A DNA stretch of 29,633 bases from Gymnopilus junonius (Eukaryota > Basidiomycota > Agaricomycetes > Agaricales > Galerinaceae). The position numbers were made by a program, and so were the translations under genes. The notes under the pieces are model-generated. The model was not told the DNA's origin. It saw nothing but the letters and a program-made list of their open reading frames with translations, and did not search any database. Numbering within the stretch: the first letter of the stretch is position 1; each line of letters starts with the position of its first letter. The stretch covers positions 1-29,633 of the forward strand of contig JADNYJ010000398.1 of assembly GCA_015501075.1 (NCBI GenBank). Reading direction: 5' to 3'. Shown here piece after piece: positions 17,634 to 27,039 of the stretch.

Positions 17634-18174
17634 TTATCTTTTCATCAGCCAAAAAGAGTGGGATGTGAAAGGAAGGGTGTCCAGGAGTCCAGTAGTCAGA
17701 TTTGGTGCAGGGGCAATCTTGATGTGATATTTATTAAGGGAAGAGAATATTTGGTCAACCTGAAGATTTGCTTGCACAACTCTGGTCCATCCAAACTCTA
17801 ACTCTTCTTTGAGCACAATAAGATGCTGCTGTGCTTCCTAAACTTTACTAACTACATATTGCTCTGTAGCAAGTAGACTGTCCTGAGTTGCCTGAGCAAA
17901 GTCTGCAGCCATTTGAGGCTGAAGGTTGTTTATTTGAACTTATTTGGCTGTAGATTGGCTGTGGGCTGGCATGTGGTAAGCCTGTACCAAGATGCTGGTA
18001 ATTGAGACTGAATAATGTTTGTTGGTATGAAGGTCTGGTGAATACACTTTTCTGTCACTCATTGAGGTTCTGGTTTGTCTTATTGCTGTGGTTCTGATTA
18101 AGCTCATATTAGTCTGGTTTTTGGTTTATCAGGTAGGCTGTTACCAATCAATGAGATGCTGGGTAGGAATTCAT
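17634..18174 (-). pseudogene. Gln/Asn-rich plus helical protein remnant, unidentified
   Basis: From an ATG at 18174 the minus strand reads MNSYPASH, then a Gln/Asn/Ser/Tyr/Pro-rich stretch with three stops (LNQNHSNKTNQNLNE, SYQQTLFSLNYQHLG, IYSQISSNKQ). A frame change leads to a helical segment MAADFAQATQDSLLATEQYV, a TAG, then EAQQHLIVLKEELEFGWTRV, LQVDQIFSSLNKYHIKIAP and a stop at 17634. The low-complexity head and likely coiled coil would suit a Gag-like or scaffold protein, but I do not recognise it. Confidence 0.35.
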
Positions 18175-18356
18175 CTGTTGTCACTAGATGGGATAGACCA
18201 ATCTGTCTAAGGCCTAGGCACCAACTGCAATAAAGTAGAAGTCATGTTGTATTTGTCTCATCCAGATGCACTGCCCCTGATGGGTCTTGCCTAGACTATT
18301 GTAGTCTACATAATCTAATCTCCCAGTCCATATGAATCTATCTGAATGAGCCAAAT

Positions 18357-19460
18357 GACACTGCTACACCAGCTTCTATGCTCTACCTCCCAATGCCCTG
18401 CCTTCTGATGCCCTGTCTCCTGATGCCTCTGTTTCTATTGCATATGCTCCTGGGTTCTATGCTCCAGCTCCCAATACCTATGCTCTGAATCCTGATGCCC
18501 CAGTTTCCAATGCTTATGTTCCCAATACCTACACTCCTGCACCTTTGAACACCTATGCTCCTGTGGCTTCCAACATCTACACTGCTGACACCCCTGTTTC
18601 CAATACGTATATGAACACCTATACTCCAGCTCCCAGTGCCTACATTCCTGATGCCTATGCTCCTGACTGCACTTCCACTGGGCAGTCCAACTATGGCCAA
18701 GCACCTGTTCCTAAACCAAAGTGCTCCAGGTCTTACTATGCACTATATAATAAACTGGCAATTCCACTGCAAAAATCAGTTTCTTAGTCTGGAATCACAA
18801 ACTTGGTTAATAACCAACTATTGGAGCTCAATGTGTTGTCTTTTGGTCAGCACCATGGTATCCCAAGCAGTAAAAGCTTGGTAAACATTGATGGCCATGC
18901 TCCTAAGCAGACTTTCTTGGATGAGGGGGCTTCAGAACCACTTGTTAGCACCAACAGCCAGGTGGCCCTTCAAAGATCTAAATACAGACCTATTAGACCA
19001 AAGCCAGCTTGTCAGTGTAGGTAGTGGCTACAGCAATGGTAACACAAAGGCCTTGTTACACCTAGATTAAGAGCTGCCCACAACATATTAAATGCAAAGA
19101 CACTTGCCTCTAGCTTTCTGAGATGATTCATAATGATACTGACCAGGTCTATACTTGGTTTGCTGAGGCTAATGAGCAGTACTTTATTAACTGTCTTTGA
19201 TAGTCATAGGATAGAAATCAAACTACTGCAAGAAGTTGCCTATTCTATGTTCCTATAACAGAATAGATCTTGACTGATTTTTCAGAGAGAAAACCCTTGC
19301 CCCAAAAGTTCACTGATTTGCTTCTGAAACCCTTTGAAATGGCCAATTTTTCAGAAATAATCTTCAACAAAGTCACATGTCATAACCAGTCCTCAGAGTC
19401 ATAGATTACTGAACAAAGAGCATCCACAGAAATGCCTTGGGTAAGCCACATGTGTACAAG
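18357..19460 (+). pseudogene. Tyr/Pro/Asn-repeat protein remnant, unidentified
   Basis: A plus frame opens near 18357 with imperfect repeats of the type N-x-Y-x-P-x-x-x (PNTYALNPDAPVSNAYVPN, NTYTPAPLNTYAPVASN, PSAYIPDAYAPD), then SNYGQAPVPKPKCSRSYYAL. After a TAG at 18785 it continues in the same frame: LVNNQLLELNVLSFGQHHG, KQTFLDEGASEPLVSTNSQ, ending at 19024. Beyond a gap, another frame reads DTDQVYTWFAEANEQYFINC, LTDFSERKPLPQKFTDLLLK and FEMANFSEIIFNKV with several stops, so the gene once extended to about 19,450. No family recognised; a retrotransposon Gag-like protein is one possibility. Confidence 0.4.
18366..18690 (+). repeat. Imperfect tandem repeat CC(C/A)AATNCCTATGCTCCTG
   Basis: About ten imperfect copies of an 18-30 bp unit (CCTATGCTCCTG, CCTATACTCCAGC, CCTGATGCC) encoding the Tyr/Pro/Asn repeats. 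It also makes an antisense Gly/Ile/Ser-rich frame that is not a gene. Confidence 0.6.
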
Positions 19461-19900
19461 GGTTTTTGCCTCCTCTTTGTTTTTTGTTTTTTGTTCTTTG
19501 TCTTTACAAGCACTGATTGACCTGGGGTTTTCCCTCACTAATGTATGGCAGAATAACAAATGTTTTTGTTATCTTAATTAAATACAATACATTCCTAAAA
19601 CAGTTCCTGTGGCATCACCAGTGCATTGGAATTTATATCTATATCTGATAGAAAAGAAATCATCTAAAAATGCAATACAAAGTTCTAATATCCAAGGTTG
19701 CAATGCTTGATACATGTATAAGTGTAGCCATACTTTACACTCTGAAAAGGGTGACTATGATCTATCCTTTATTCATTGCATAAGTTTCTCCATTTCTCTA
19801 TCTCTATTTTCAAATTTTCAATTCTTGATCTCTCAATTTATGCTAGAAACAGGTTTTGCATAATTGTTGCCTATCTTTGCTTCTGAAAAACTAGCTACAG
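19460..19900. other. No gene recognised
   Basis: T-rich stretch near 19475-19505 (TTTGTTTTTTG repeats) and otherwise low-complexity AT-rich sequence without CpG. Confidence 0.3.
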
Positions 19901-19906
19901 TGCTGA

Positions 19907-20419
19907 TTGGGACTCTTTAGATTCAAAATGCATTGCTCAAAATTTATTGGCACTGGGGGGACATATACCCCATTTCAACAACAAATTGATATTGAGTTTG
20001 CAGGCCAGCCACTCAGAGGGAGCTGCCTTGTCCATGTGGCCATAGGGTATGGACTCAGGCTCCAAATCACCTAGCATATCCTGCCAAATAGAAACCAGGT
20101 GCTGAGCAGTGTGGCCCCTTTCCTGGTCACTACTGTGCCATTGCTTCTGGCTAGCCCAGTATATCATCAAGTACAGCAGGTAGCAGTCCCTTTATTTAAT
20201 GGCCAGGTGGTACTTTCTGGCTTTGAAGTGCCTATCAGATACTGCATAAAAATCCAATGTCTGAATCAAAACAATAGTCTACAATATAGACCTTACATTC
20301 CAAGAACCCATCCAGGTCAGCCAATGTTGGTGCCAGATGCCACAAGGCCTGTAGAAGTGTTTGACACTCTGACATATGGTGGTCAAATGCAAAGTTGGAG
20401 GAGAATTCAATGTGTCTGA
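19907..20419 (+). pseudogene. Plus-strand coding remnant, one stop, unidentified
   Basis: A 171-codon frame from 19907 to the TGA at 20417-20419 is interrupted only by a TAG at 20072. It reads GTGGTYTPFQQQIDIEFAGQ, SCLVHVAIGYGLRLQIT, then VQQVAVPLFNGQVVLSGFEV, PYIPRTHPGQPMLVPDATRP and VFDTLTYGGQMQSWRRIQ. The complementary strand also has two open frames (20170-19937 and 20477-20235), so the strand choice rests on length and composition. Possibly the end of the same gene as 18.4-19.4 kb. Family not recognised. Confidence 0.35.
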
Positions 20420-20571
20420 TTTCTCCTTGACTAACCAAATCAAGGGCTCTCAGACCACCCCCCACTCCTTTGACCATTAAAATTTTATTAAATATGATTA
20501 AATTTGCAATTTGGTATCAGTAGAAACTTAGGGTGGTGGTAGTATTTCTGTACTTGAAGGCCAGGGGGCAC

Positions 20572-21007
20572 TGTGGATTAGGGTTAGAGAGGATAGGTGA
20601 TTTTTTTTGAGAGCAAGGGATATCCCTTGGTCCATCCCTTGGGATATCTCTTGACTCTCTCTTGGCTTATTTTTGGAATATCCCTTGGCTTATCCCTAGG
20701 ACTATTCCAGTGATTTCCTTATGCTCTTCCTGGGACATTTATGAGCCACCTCCTAGCAATTTATATAACTAGAGCTTCCTTTTGATTTGAGGTAGTGGTG
20801 GTTCAAGGACCACCATTCTCTTCTGCTGCACAAGTCAGTAGTGATTCATTGAACTTCCAACCACACAACTTGAGTGCCAGAGAGACTAGTGTTCATTGAA
20901 CCACTAGTAAATTGGGTGCATAAATCAGTAGGGTTCATCAAGATTTAGCAGGTGGGAAGTATCTGCCATACTTGTACATTTCTGTTGTTTCTAATATTGC
21001 TATCACA
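20572..21007 (+). mobile_element. Possible solo or partial LTR
   Basis: A purine-rich run (GGCCAGGGGGCAC) is followed by TGTGGATTAGGG at 20572. A TATATAACTAGAGC box lies near 20764, and a TG..CA span would end at ATCACA 21007. The layout suits a Gypsy-type LTR, but I see no second copy, no target duplication and no adjacent pol, so this is tentative. Confidence 0.25.
20614..20700. repeat. Iterated palindromic word around GGGATATCCC
   Basis: CAAGGGATATCCCTTG (20614-20629) is a perfect 16-bp palindrome. Related words CCCTTGGGATATCTCTTG and GGAATATCCCTTGGCTTATC follow within 70 bp. It lies in the proposed LTR upstream of its TATA-like box and could be a regulatory or protein-binding array. Confidence 0.5.
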
Positions 21008-21155
21008 TTATTTTAGATACAGCAGATTGAGAGCAATAGTCTTAGAATGCAAACAGCCACTGACAAGTCTATAAAGATGAAACTGCCCAGTGTGGACTGT
21101 CCCCCAACTGTTTGGCTTCATACACCTTACAACCCCCTCAGTATAACCTAGTCAC

Positions 21156-21667
21156 TCAATCATCTTCAGTGATTTTGCTCCACCTCTCTAAGTCAATAGC
21201 AGTAAGTTGACAGAGATCATAATAGCAAAAGTTGGGATGACATATCCTGTTGGGAGGTCCTATGTTAAATTTTGTAATGAATTGAAGTTCAAGGAGCTGA
21301 GGAAAAACATTCTTAAATTTAAGTAAGCCATTATTCACAGCTTTGACTATTGGGTCCTCTGTATATCATATATTTTGGGGATTGAAGGCCAGTTGAAAAG
21401 CCTCTTCAAAAGGTATGCCCTTAGAGGTGAAATAGTCACTCCACAACTGGAGAATTATGAAGGAGACAGATCCTGTTATTTTGAGACTTGGTCAGGGTGC
21501 AATCAAAATGCTTCTTCCTGCCTTGCAGATGTCATGTCTTTGATATCTGTGAAAACCAACTGAAAAAGAAGATCATCATATTTCTGGAATTTGTGTTTGA
21601 GATATTTGAATCATTGGAGATCAAGCTGTAGACTTAGTGCATAGGCATTATCTGGAACTGATTCCAT
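21156..21667 (-). pseudogene. Decayed two-exon gene fragment, unidentified
   Basis: Minus strand from an ATG at 21667: MESVPDNAYALSLQLDLQ, TGA, then KYLKHKFQKYDDLLFQLVF, TDIKDMTSARQEEAF, TGA. A likely acceptor (CTCCAG near 21451) opens LWSDYFTSKGIPFEEAFQLA, a TGA, then DPIVKAVNNGLLKFKNVFPQ and LTAIDLERWSKITEDD, ending at the TGA at 21158-21156. The three internal stops are TGA. Strong coding character; family not recognised. Confidence 0.4.
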
Positions 21668-21899
21668 TCAGATTCACTGCAGAATTAAAGTAATAATTTA
21701 GAAAGGTTCAGTAAACTGTTTCTAATTTAACACCCTAAAACAAGGGGAGTTAGAGCTTTCACAGCTAAAGAGAAAATTTTTGATCCAAATAATAACATAA
21801 TGAACATAGAGAATAATTATCTATGCATATAGCTGAAGAGCAGAATAGAAAGGAGTTGGTGGCCCAGAAAAAAAAGGACACCAACTATAATTTATATAG

Positions 21900-22274
21900 T
21901 GTTAGAAAAAACTTGCAGACTTATTTCTGCTAAACTATTTGAAATTGACTATGTGACCAGGCATGCCTGAAGGGCCAGGTTATTCAGGTAGTTATAAGAA
22001 GGTCCATTCTGTTATCTTTCTTATATATAGTGAAGCACAAAGATGTAGCTGGTAGAAAGTCAAATATTGCCTTATTGGAAAGGGTAGTCCACCCTGTGTC
22101 CTTCCTGTTTGGGTAGTCAGGTACAAGATTTGGCAGGTGGGAAGTCAGATATTGCCTTATTGGGAAGGGTAGAGGGTAGAGCCTATATAACAAAGTTAGA
22201 TAGTAATTCCTATATATTGCTAATCATAGCTCTACTCTATGCATTTACCTAGGTTATGTTTCAAAGCAATAACA
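21900..22274 (+). mobile_element. Possible solo LTR (TGTTA...TAACA)
   Basis: 375 bp bounded by TGTTAGAAAA and AGCAATAACA, containing a TATATAAC box near 22184. Two 36-bp direct repeats (22051-22086, 22137-22172) lie inside. No matching target duplication was found, so the assignment is weak. Confidence 0.3.
22051..22172 (+). repeat. Two 36-bp direct repeats, 86 bp apart
   Basis: Both contain ATATTGCCTTATTGG followed by AAGGGTAG, with four mismatches over 36 bp. Confidence 0.65.
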
Positions 22275-23920
22275 GTTAAAAAATAAGAAGTATAAACTTT
22301 TGGTCATCAACCTCTTATTTATCTTTTCTTATGTTCCCTCTTTGAGCTTTGGAAGGGCTTCAATATTTTAACTTTCAATGTATTTATAATAATTGAAGTG
22401 GTATACTCTTCAGACAAATTAGATGATATTGGCAATAAAGAGAAAGATCTTACTTCTAGAATGTTCTACTAAAAGAACTCCAAGGGAATACAAAAGTACC
22501 TTCAAGAAAGGAAAAGAAGGAAAAGGAACATTCTACATAATTCTATAATACTCTTTAAAGTTTTACTAAAGACTGTCCCAAACTGGAATGTTGGGGAAAT
22601 TTCTACAAGTCCTTGGAAGAATGAGAAGATAGAATAGAACCAAAGAGCAAGATAAGATAAGATAAAAAGAAACCCTGATGCATACTCTGCCTAGCAGCAC
22701 TCCAAGTCTTATATTCTTCTAGGGTGCTCCTTAATCTGCTGCTCCCTATGTATGCACTTTTTTTCTATGTTTCTGTGAGGAAGACAGACAAAGGACTGAG
22801 CTACACCTCCTCCAGAGCACTATACTAGTAGTATTAGCAACTATGTGGAATGCATAAAAGAAACCTGGGCAACATCTGCCACCCCCAGTATACTCTGGGA
22901 AGGCCTTGGCCACCTAACCAATACTTAAAATACAGTTGTCAGGCTACTACAAAGCCATATAGTATATGACTTGATTCTCTAAGTAGGAAATACCAAAAAA
23001 TATATACTAACTACAGCCCTTATCTCAACCTAAACATCAAACTAGTAGACCTAGGACACTGAGACAGAGCATCATCTATGAACTACATATGAAAATAAAC
23101 CACCAGAACCCTGTGCCATAACCATAGCCAGTTACAAAAATAAATAGCCTTACCACAGTTACTACAGGTTGGAATATTAATATAAATACCATTGGAGTTG
23201 CACAATCCCCTATAAAGCCATTGGCATGTCACATTTCTGATACACAGTGAAATTAGCCAAATGAGCTCAGTTTATAGATTGAAGGTAGTTATATGTAGGA
23301 CAGTAAATTTATAGCATACACTAGAGTACTATATGTGTAATCTGCATGAATATTGAAAAGGAGAGATGGAAATTCATAGCATATAATGCTTGAGGGCTGC
23401 AAATCCAAGTTATGTAGCCATATAGTGTAGCTGTGGCTGTGCTCTACTTCATGAGGATGGTTGACTTCAAGTCAAAATTACTAGCACTCAATGTACATAG
23501 TGTATGCAATGGTATACTAATCTCTATGTACTATACCTTACCTGGGTGTTAAGCTGTAAGGCTTGTGTAAAGGCCTATGAGGTGACTTAGAAATGCAATT
23601 GACTTAGATTAGAATGCTGTGATGAGCATCCTTATATACCTACAGGACATGCAGTGACTAACTACATATGAGTAATGCATAAGGCAAGTACTCAGCTAAT
23701 TACTATGTAATTACTAATATATACTCATATAATGAGTAACATGCTCACTAAGTAGTCATGCATTTAGTTATATAAAATGACTGTGCTACTTATGTGTTGG
23801 AATCTATGATCCATTTTATACTTGTTTTAGTGGGCCACTGCTTCGCATGGCAGGACAATGCTTTTCCTACTTCACAAATAGTATTAGATCATCTATATAT
23901 GATGATAGGTAAAATTTAAA
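22275..23920. other. CpG-free AT-rich DNA, no gene recognised
   Basis: Short frames only. Scattered repeats such as GAACATTCTAC/GAATGTTCTAC (22460-22540) and TAATTAC/GTAATTA words (23690-23720). Probably very old transposon debris. Confidence 0.35.
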
Positions 23921-23922
23921 TA

Positions 23923-24135
23923 CAGTGTCTCAAAAAACTGTCCGGATGTTTTGGCTATTCAACTTAATTTAGCTGTAACTTTATGTAATCTTGCTCAAAT
24001 CACATGATTCAACTTGTGTGTTGAAGGTCACATGTTATACTTTCAGATGACATATTGTTTGTCTTTGTTTGTTAACTTGTTGAAAAGTAATCAATTGAAC
24101 AATTACAGAGTTGCATCCAGACAGTTTTTTTGCAG
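23923..24135 (+). repeat. Left inverted repeat of Tc1 element 2
   Basis: Pairs with 25319-25528 over about 210 bp, for example GATTCAACTTGTGT and TGACATATTGTTTGTCTTTG. Confidence 0.9.
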
Positions 24136-24283
24136 TCATGTGAGATCAACAAAGTAAGGTTCTGTTTAATTACAAACATGAGTAAATATATCCAAACCTA
24201 TTCAAATATGTTCAGCATATATAATGAAGGCTACTCCAACTTATTTCCCCCACTATCCTCACATTACTCTCCCTTTTTTTATC

Positions 24284-25290
24284 ATGCATCCTCTTTCTTC
24301 TGAAAAGCGATCTGCTATCATTCACCATCTTCAAAATGGGGACTCAGTTCGCAAAATAGCCTCCAAACTTGGTGTGGGGAAGTCTACTGTTCAGGAAATA
24401 TGTGCAGAGATGTCTTCACCTCTGAAAGAAAACCTTGGAGGCCATCCTTCTAAACTCACTCCTCAGGACCGCTGTCATATGTTTGACTTGTTACCACTGG
24501 AAAGGCAGATACAGCCACCCAAGTGCACCCCACCTTTCCACCATCATCAATACCCCCTCACTACCCAGACTGTTTGAAATGCCCTCAAGAAAGAAGAGTT
24601 GGTGGCTAGAGTAAAGGTCAAAAAGCCATTCCTCTCTAAAGCATATAAAGGCTCGACTAGAATTTGCTCAGAAATATGAATCCTGGACAGAGGCAGACTG
24701 GGCAAGGGTTATGTTTACAGATGAGACCAAGGTCAATCCATAGGGTCAGATGGAAGGCAGTGGGTGTGGAAAAACAAGGAACTCCCTTCAATCTCAACAT
24801 GTACAGCAAACCATCAAATTTGGAGGAGGAAACATCATTGCTTGGGGCTGTATGACAATCCATGGTGTGGGATATATGTGCAGAATAGAGGGCAAGATGG
24901 ATGGAGAACTCTATGTGGAAATTTTGGAAGACCATGTCTTTCAAACACTGGAGTATTATGACATGGATCCTAATGATTTTGTCTTTAGCAGGATAATGAC
25001 CCCAAGCACACATCCAAAAAGGCCAAGAAGTGGTTTGAAGACCATGAAATTATAATGCTGGATTGGCCTGCACAATCACCAGACCTCAATCCAATTGAAC
25101 ACCTTTGGTAAATCCTCAAATGAAACTTGCAGAATATGAAACTGCCCCAAAGAGTATTCAGGAATTGTGGAATAGAGTTCAGGAGGAATGGGAAAAGATT
25201 CCCAAGGAAGTGTGTGTGAATTTGATCAATAGCATGCCTAGAAGGATTCAGGCTGTATTAAAGGCCAAGGGAGGCTATACCAAGTACTAA
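24284..25290 (+). pseudogene. Tc1/mariner transposase (DD34E type), frameshifted
   Basis: The ATG at 24284 opens MHPLSSEKRSAIIHHLQNGD, then SVRKIASKLGVGKSTVQEIC, a helix-turn-helix for binding the inverted repeats. Catalytic blocks follow in changing frames: FTDET (first Asp, near 24717), then GSDGRQWVWKNK, GGGNIIAWGCM, DGELYVEILEDHV, QDNDPKH (second Asp, near 24997) and [11 protein letters not shown] (Glu, 34 residues later, the Tc1 spacing). The end is KLAEYETAPKSIQELWNRVQ to KAKGGYTKY, TAA at 25288-25290. At least four frame changes and stops (for example after HLW and before NALKKEEL) inactivate it, but all domains are represented, so it is older than its tidy inverted repeats suggest or has kept them by recombination. 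Confidence 0.9.
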
Positions 25291-25318
25291 ATTTGTAGAT
25301 ACCTATATATTGATACCC

Positions 25319-25528
25319 CTGCAAAAAAACTGTCGGATGCAACTCTGTAATTGTTCAATTGATTACTTTCAACAAATTAACAAACAAAGACAAACAATAT
25401 GTCATCTAAAAGTATAACATGTGACCTTCAAACACAAGTTGAATCATGTGATTTAAGCAAGATTACATAAAGTTACAGCTAAATTAAGTTGAATAGCCAA
25501 AACATCTGGACAGTTTTTTGAGACACTG
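25319..25528 (-). repeat. Right inverted repeat of Tc1 element 2
   Basis: Complement of 23923-24135, ending TTTTTTGAGACACTG next to TA. Confidence 0.9.
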
Positions 25529-25539
25529 TATATGCCCTT

Positions 25540-26780
25540 CAGAATAAAATAGAATGCACCTTGAACAGCAATCCGATAGTACCTTGGCACAGATATTAGA
25601 TTATATAAGCAGCAGAGGACACTGCTGATATAATCACACACCCAGAAGGGTTGCACTTTGAGGCTGCAGATTGAGGTGCTGAGGTACAATTCGAAGGGGA
25701 AATCTTCCTGGTTTTCATTGTCACTGACTTGGGTGCAGTGCCATTACTGATCTTTGAGGCACCAAATTTGGCAGGAGCTGGAGTCAGAGTTGCCAGTACA
25801 CTGGGTATAGCTGTATCAGACTTTTAAATCATGAGTAGGTTCCCTGTCAAATATACATGAAACATTTACTGCATTTCCATCATCATCATCCTCAGCATTG
25901 ACATCAGCATCCATGTCAGCATAATTTCAGCCTGCTCCTCTGGGGTCAGGGTGTCATTGGCTAGGAAAAGGGGATGTGCAGGAGGGTCATCTTCAAACAT
26001 GAGGTCCATCAATGCACTGGAAGCAGCCCAAGGTTGATTATCCTGAAATAGATCAAGTGCATTGTCCTCAAGATCCTGGCCAGGATCCGAGGTTACAGTT
26101 AAGGGGTTGAAGTTGGGTAATGTGTGCCAATAGCCATGAAGACATTCCCAGTATGGGAAATCCTCCAACAAAACATTTAAACAGCTTATAAGATCAAGTT
26201 ACAGCTTTGAAATGATGGCATACCAATGAGATTATAGATTTCACTACCAACATCAACATCTGAATACTCCATGCCTGCTCCTGTGTGGCTGAGTTTCTGG
26301 TTGAATTCACAGTACTGGGTATGAAGACTGGTGGACAGCACTGTCAACCCCCCAAAACAGTTCTAAATATGAAGAGGGCTTACTGGTTACCATAATTCAT
26401 GAGACTAGTCATGAACTTTCCTGGCTCCATAAGATACCAGGCCCTCATATCAGCATCCTCAGCAGCACAGTCAAAGATGCCTTTGCCATGGCCACATAAT
26501 AGTGGTTCTTGGCACCTTTAGCAGTGACCTTGGCATGACCTTCCTCTTTGGCAGCAGCCATTGAGTCAGAGAAGAGGCAGTTGTGGTCATGTGGGTTCTG
26601 GTCCAGCCAGTCAAGGAGGCGGTTTGTCCTATCAGCATCCCATTTGACCTGCAGACACTTACTAGCAGGAAGTTCAGCAGGAGCATCAGCACTGGTGGCT
26701 GTAGTGCCCTTTTGACTACTCTTGCATGGGGCCTTTGCTGCAGCCTTAGAAGCCTTCTTGGTGGTTCCAGCCTTAGGCAT
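25540..26780 (-). pseudogene. Myb/trihelix-like DNA-binding protein gene, frameshifted
   Basis: The minus-strand ATG at 26780 starts MPKAGTTKKASKAAAKAPCK, a basic tail, then VKWDADRTNRLLDWLDQNPH and CLFSDSMAAAKEEGHAKVTA, resembling the Myb/trihelix-like domain of multi-copy mushroom proteins (from memory). A one-base loss near 26480 shifts the frame to AIFDCAAEDADMRAWYLMEP. Introns at 26383-26328 (56 bp) and 26223-26163 (61 bp) bracket QKLSHTGAGMEYSDVDVGSE. Then DFPYWECLHGYWHTLPNFNP, LFQDNQPWAASS, an acidic ADMDADVNAEDDDG region reached by a further frame change, and a Ser/Thr/Ala/Lys-rich tail to about 25,550. The reading frame is one base out across the second intron as I place it. Tc1 element 2 sits at its 3' end. 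Confidence 0.55.
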
Positions 26781-26976
26781 CAAGGACAATGAGGTGAAGA
26801 AGGGCTGGGAACCTGTGTGGGTGGTGGGAGGAAGGACACAAGGCAGTCCGAAACCAGTGGATGAGATTTGGAGCAGAGAATGAAACACTGAAGAAAAAAT
26901 GACATCGAAAATGACCTGAAAAACAGAGGCTTCGCGAAAAACACCTATCGAGGCTGTTTTTTCGTGATTTTCTCAT

Positions 26977-27022
26977 TTTTGGTTTCATTTTGATGTCATT
27001 TGAAATGGAAAATGAACCAAAA
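26977..27022. repeat. Hairpin upstream of the trihelix-like gene
   Basis: TTTTGGTTTCATTTT (26977-26991) pairs with AAAATGAACCAAAA (27009-27022), one unpaired base, loop of 17. It lies about 200 bp upstream of the trihelix-like ATG, and could be promoter structure or a transposon end. Confidence 0.5.
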
Positions 27023-27039
27023 TGGAATGAAAATGCTAC

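Larger units (their letters stand above)
23923..25528 (+). mobile_element. Tc1/mariner element 2 with about 213-bp inverted repeats
   Basis: Begins CAGTGTCTCAAAAAACTG at 23923 and ends with the complement at 25528, flanked by TA (23921-23922 and 25529-25530). The inverted repeats run 23923-24135 and 25319-25528 and are nearly identical throughout, both finishing at a GCAAAAAAACTGTC-type block that repeats the terminal ACTGTC(C)GGATG word. The complete but frameshifted transposase lies between them on the plus strand. Near full length at 1.6 kb. Confidence 0.9.

Noticed and set aside
18383..18700. Minus-strand 105-codon Gly/Ile/Ser-rich repeat protein
   Set aside because: It is the antisense of the plus-strand Tyr/Pro/Asn repeat, which continues into non-repetitive coding-like sequence; the antisense frame does not.
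20572..22274. One LTR retrotransposon bounded by the two LTR-like segments
   Set aside because: The two segments (20572-21007 and 21900-22274) are not similar to each other and no pol motifs lie between them.
24657..25013. Minus-strand 118-codon frame
   Set aside because: It is antisense to the catalytic core of the Tc1 transposase.
26583..26792. Plus-strand 69-codon frame
   Set aside because: Antisense to the trihelix-like gene, whose introns and motifs support the minus strand.
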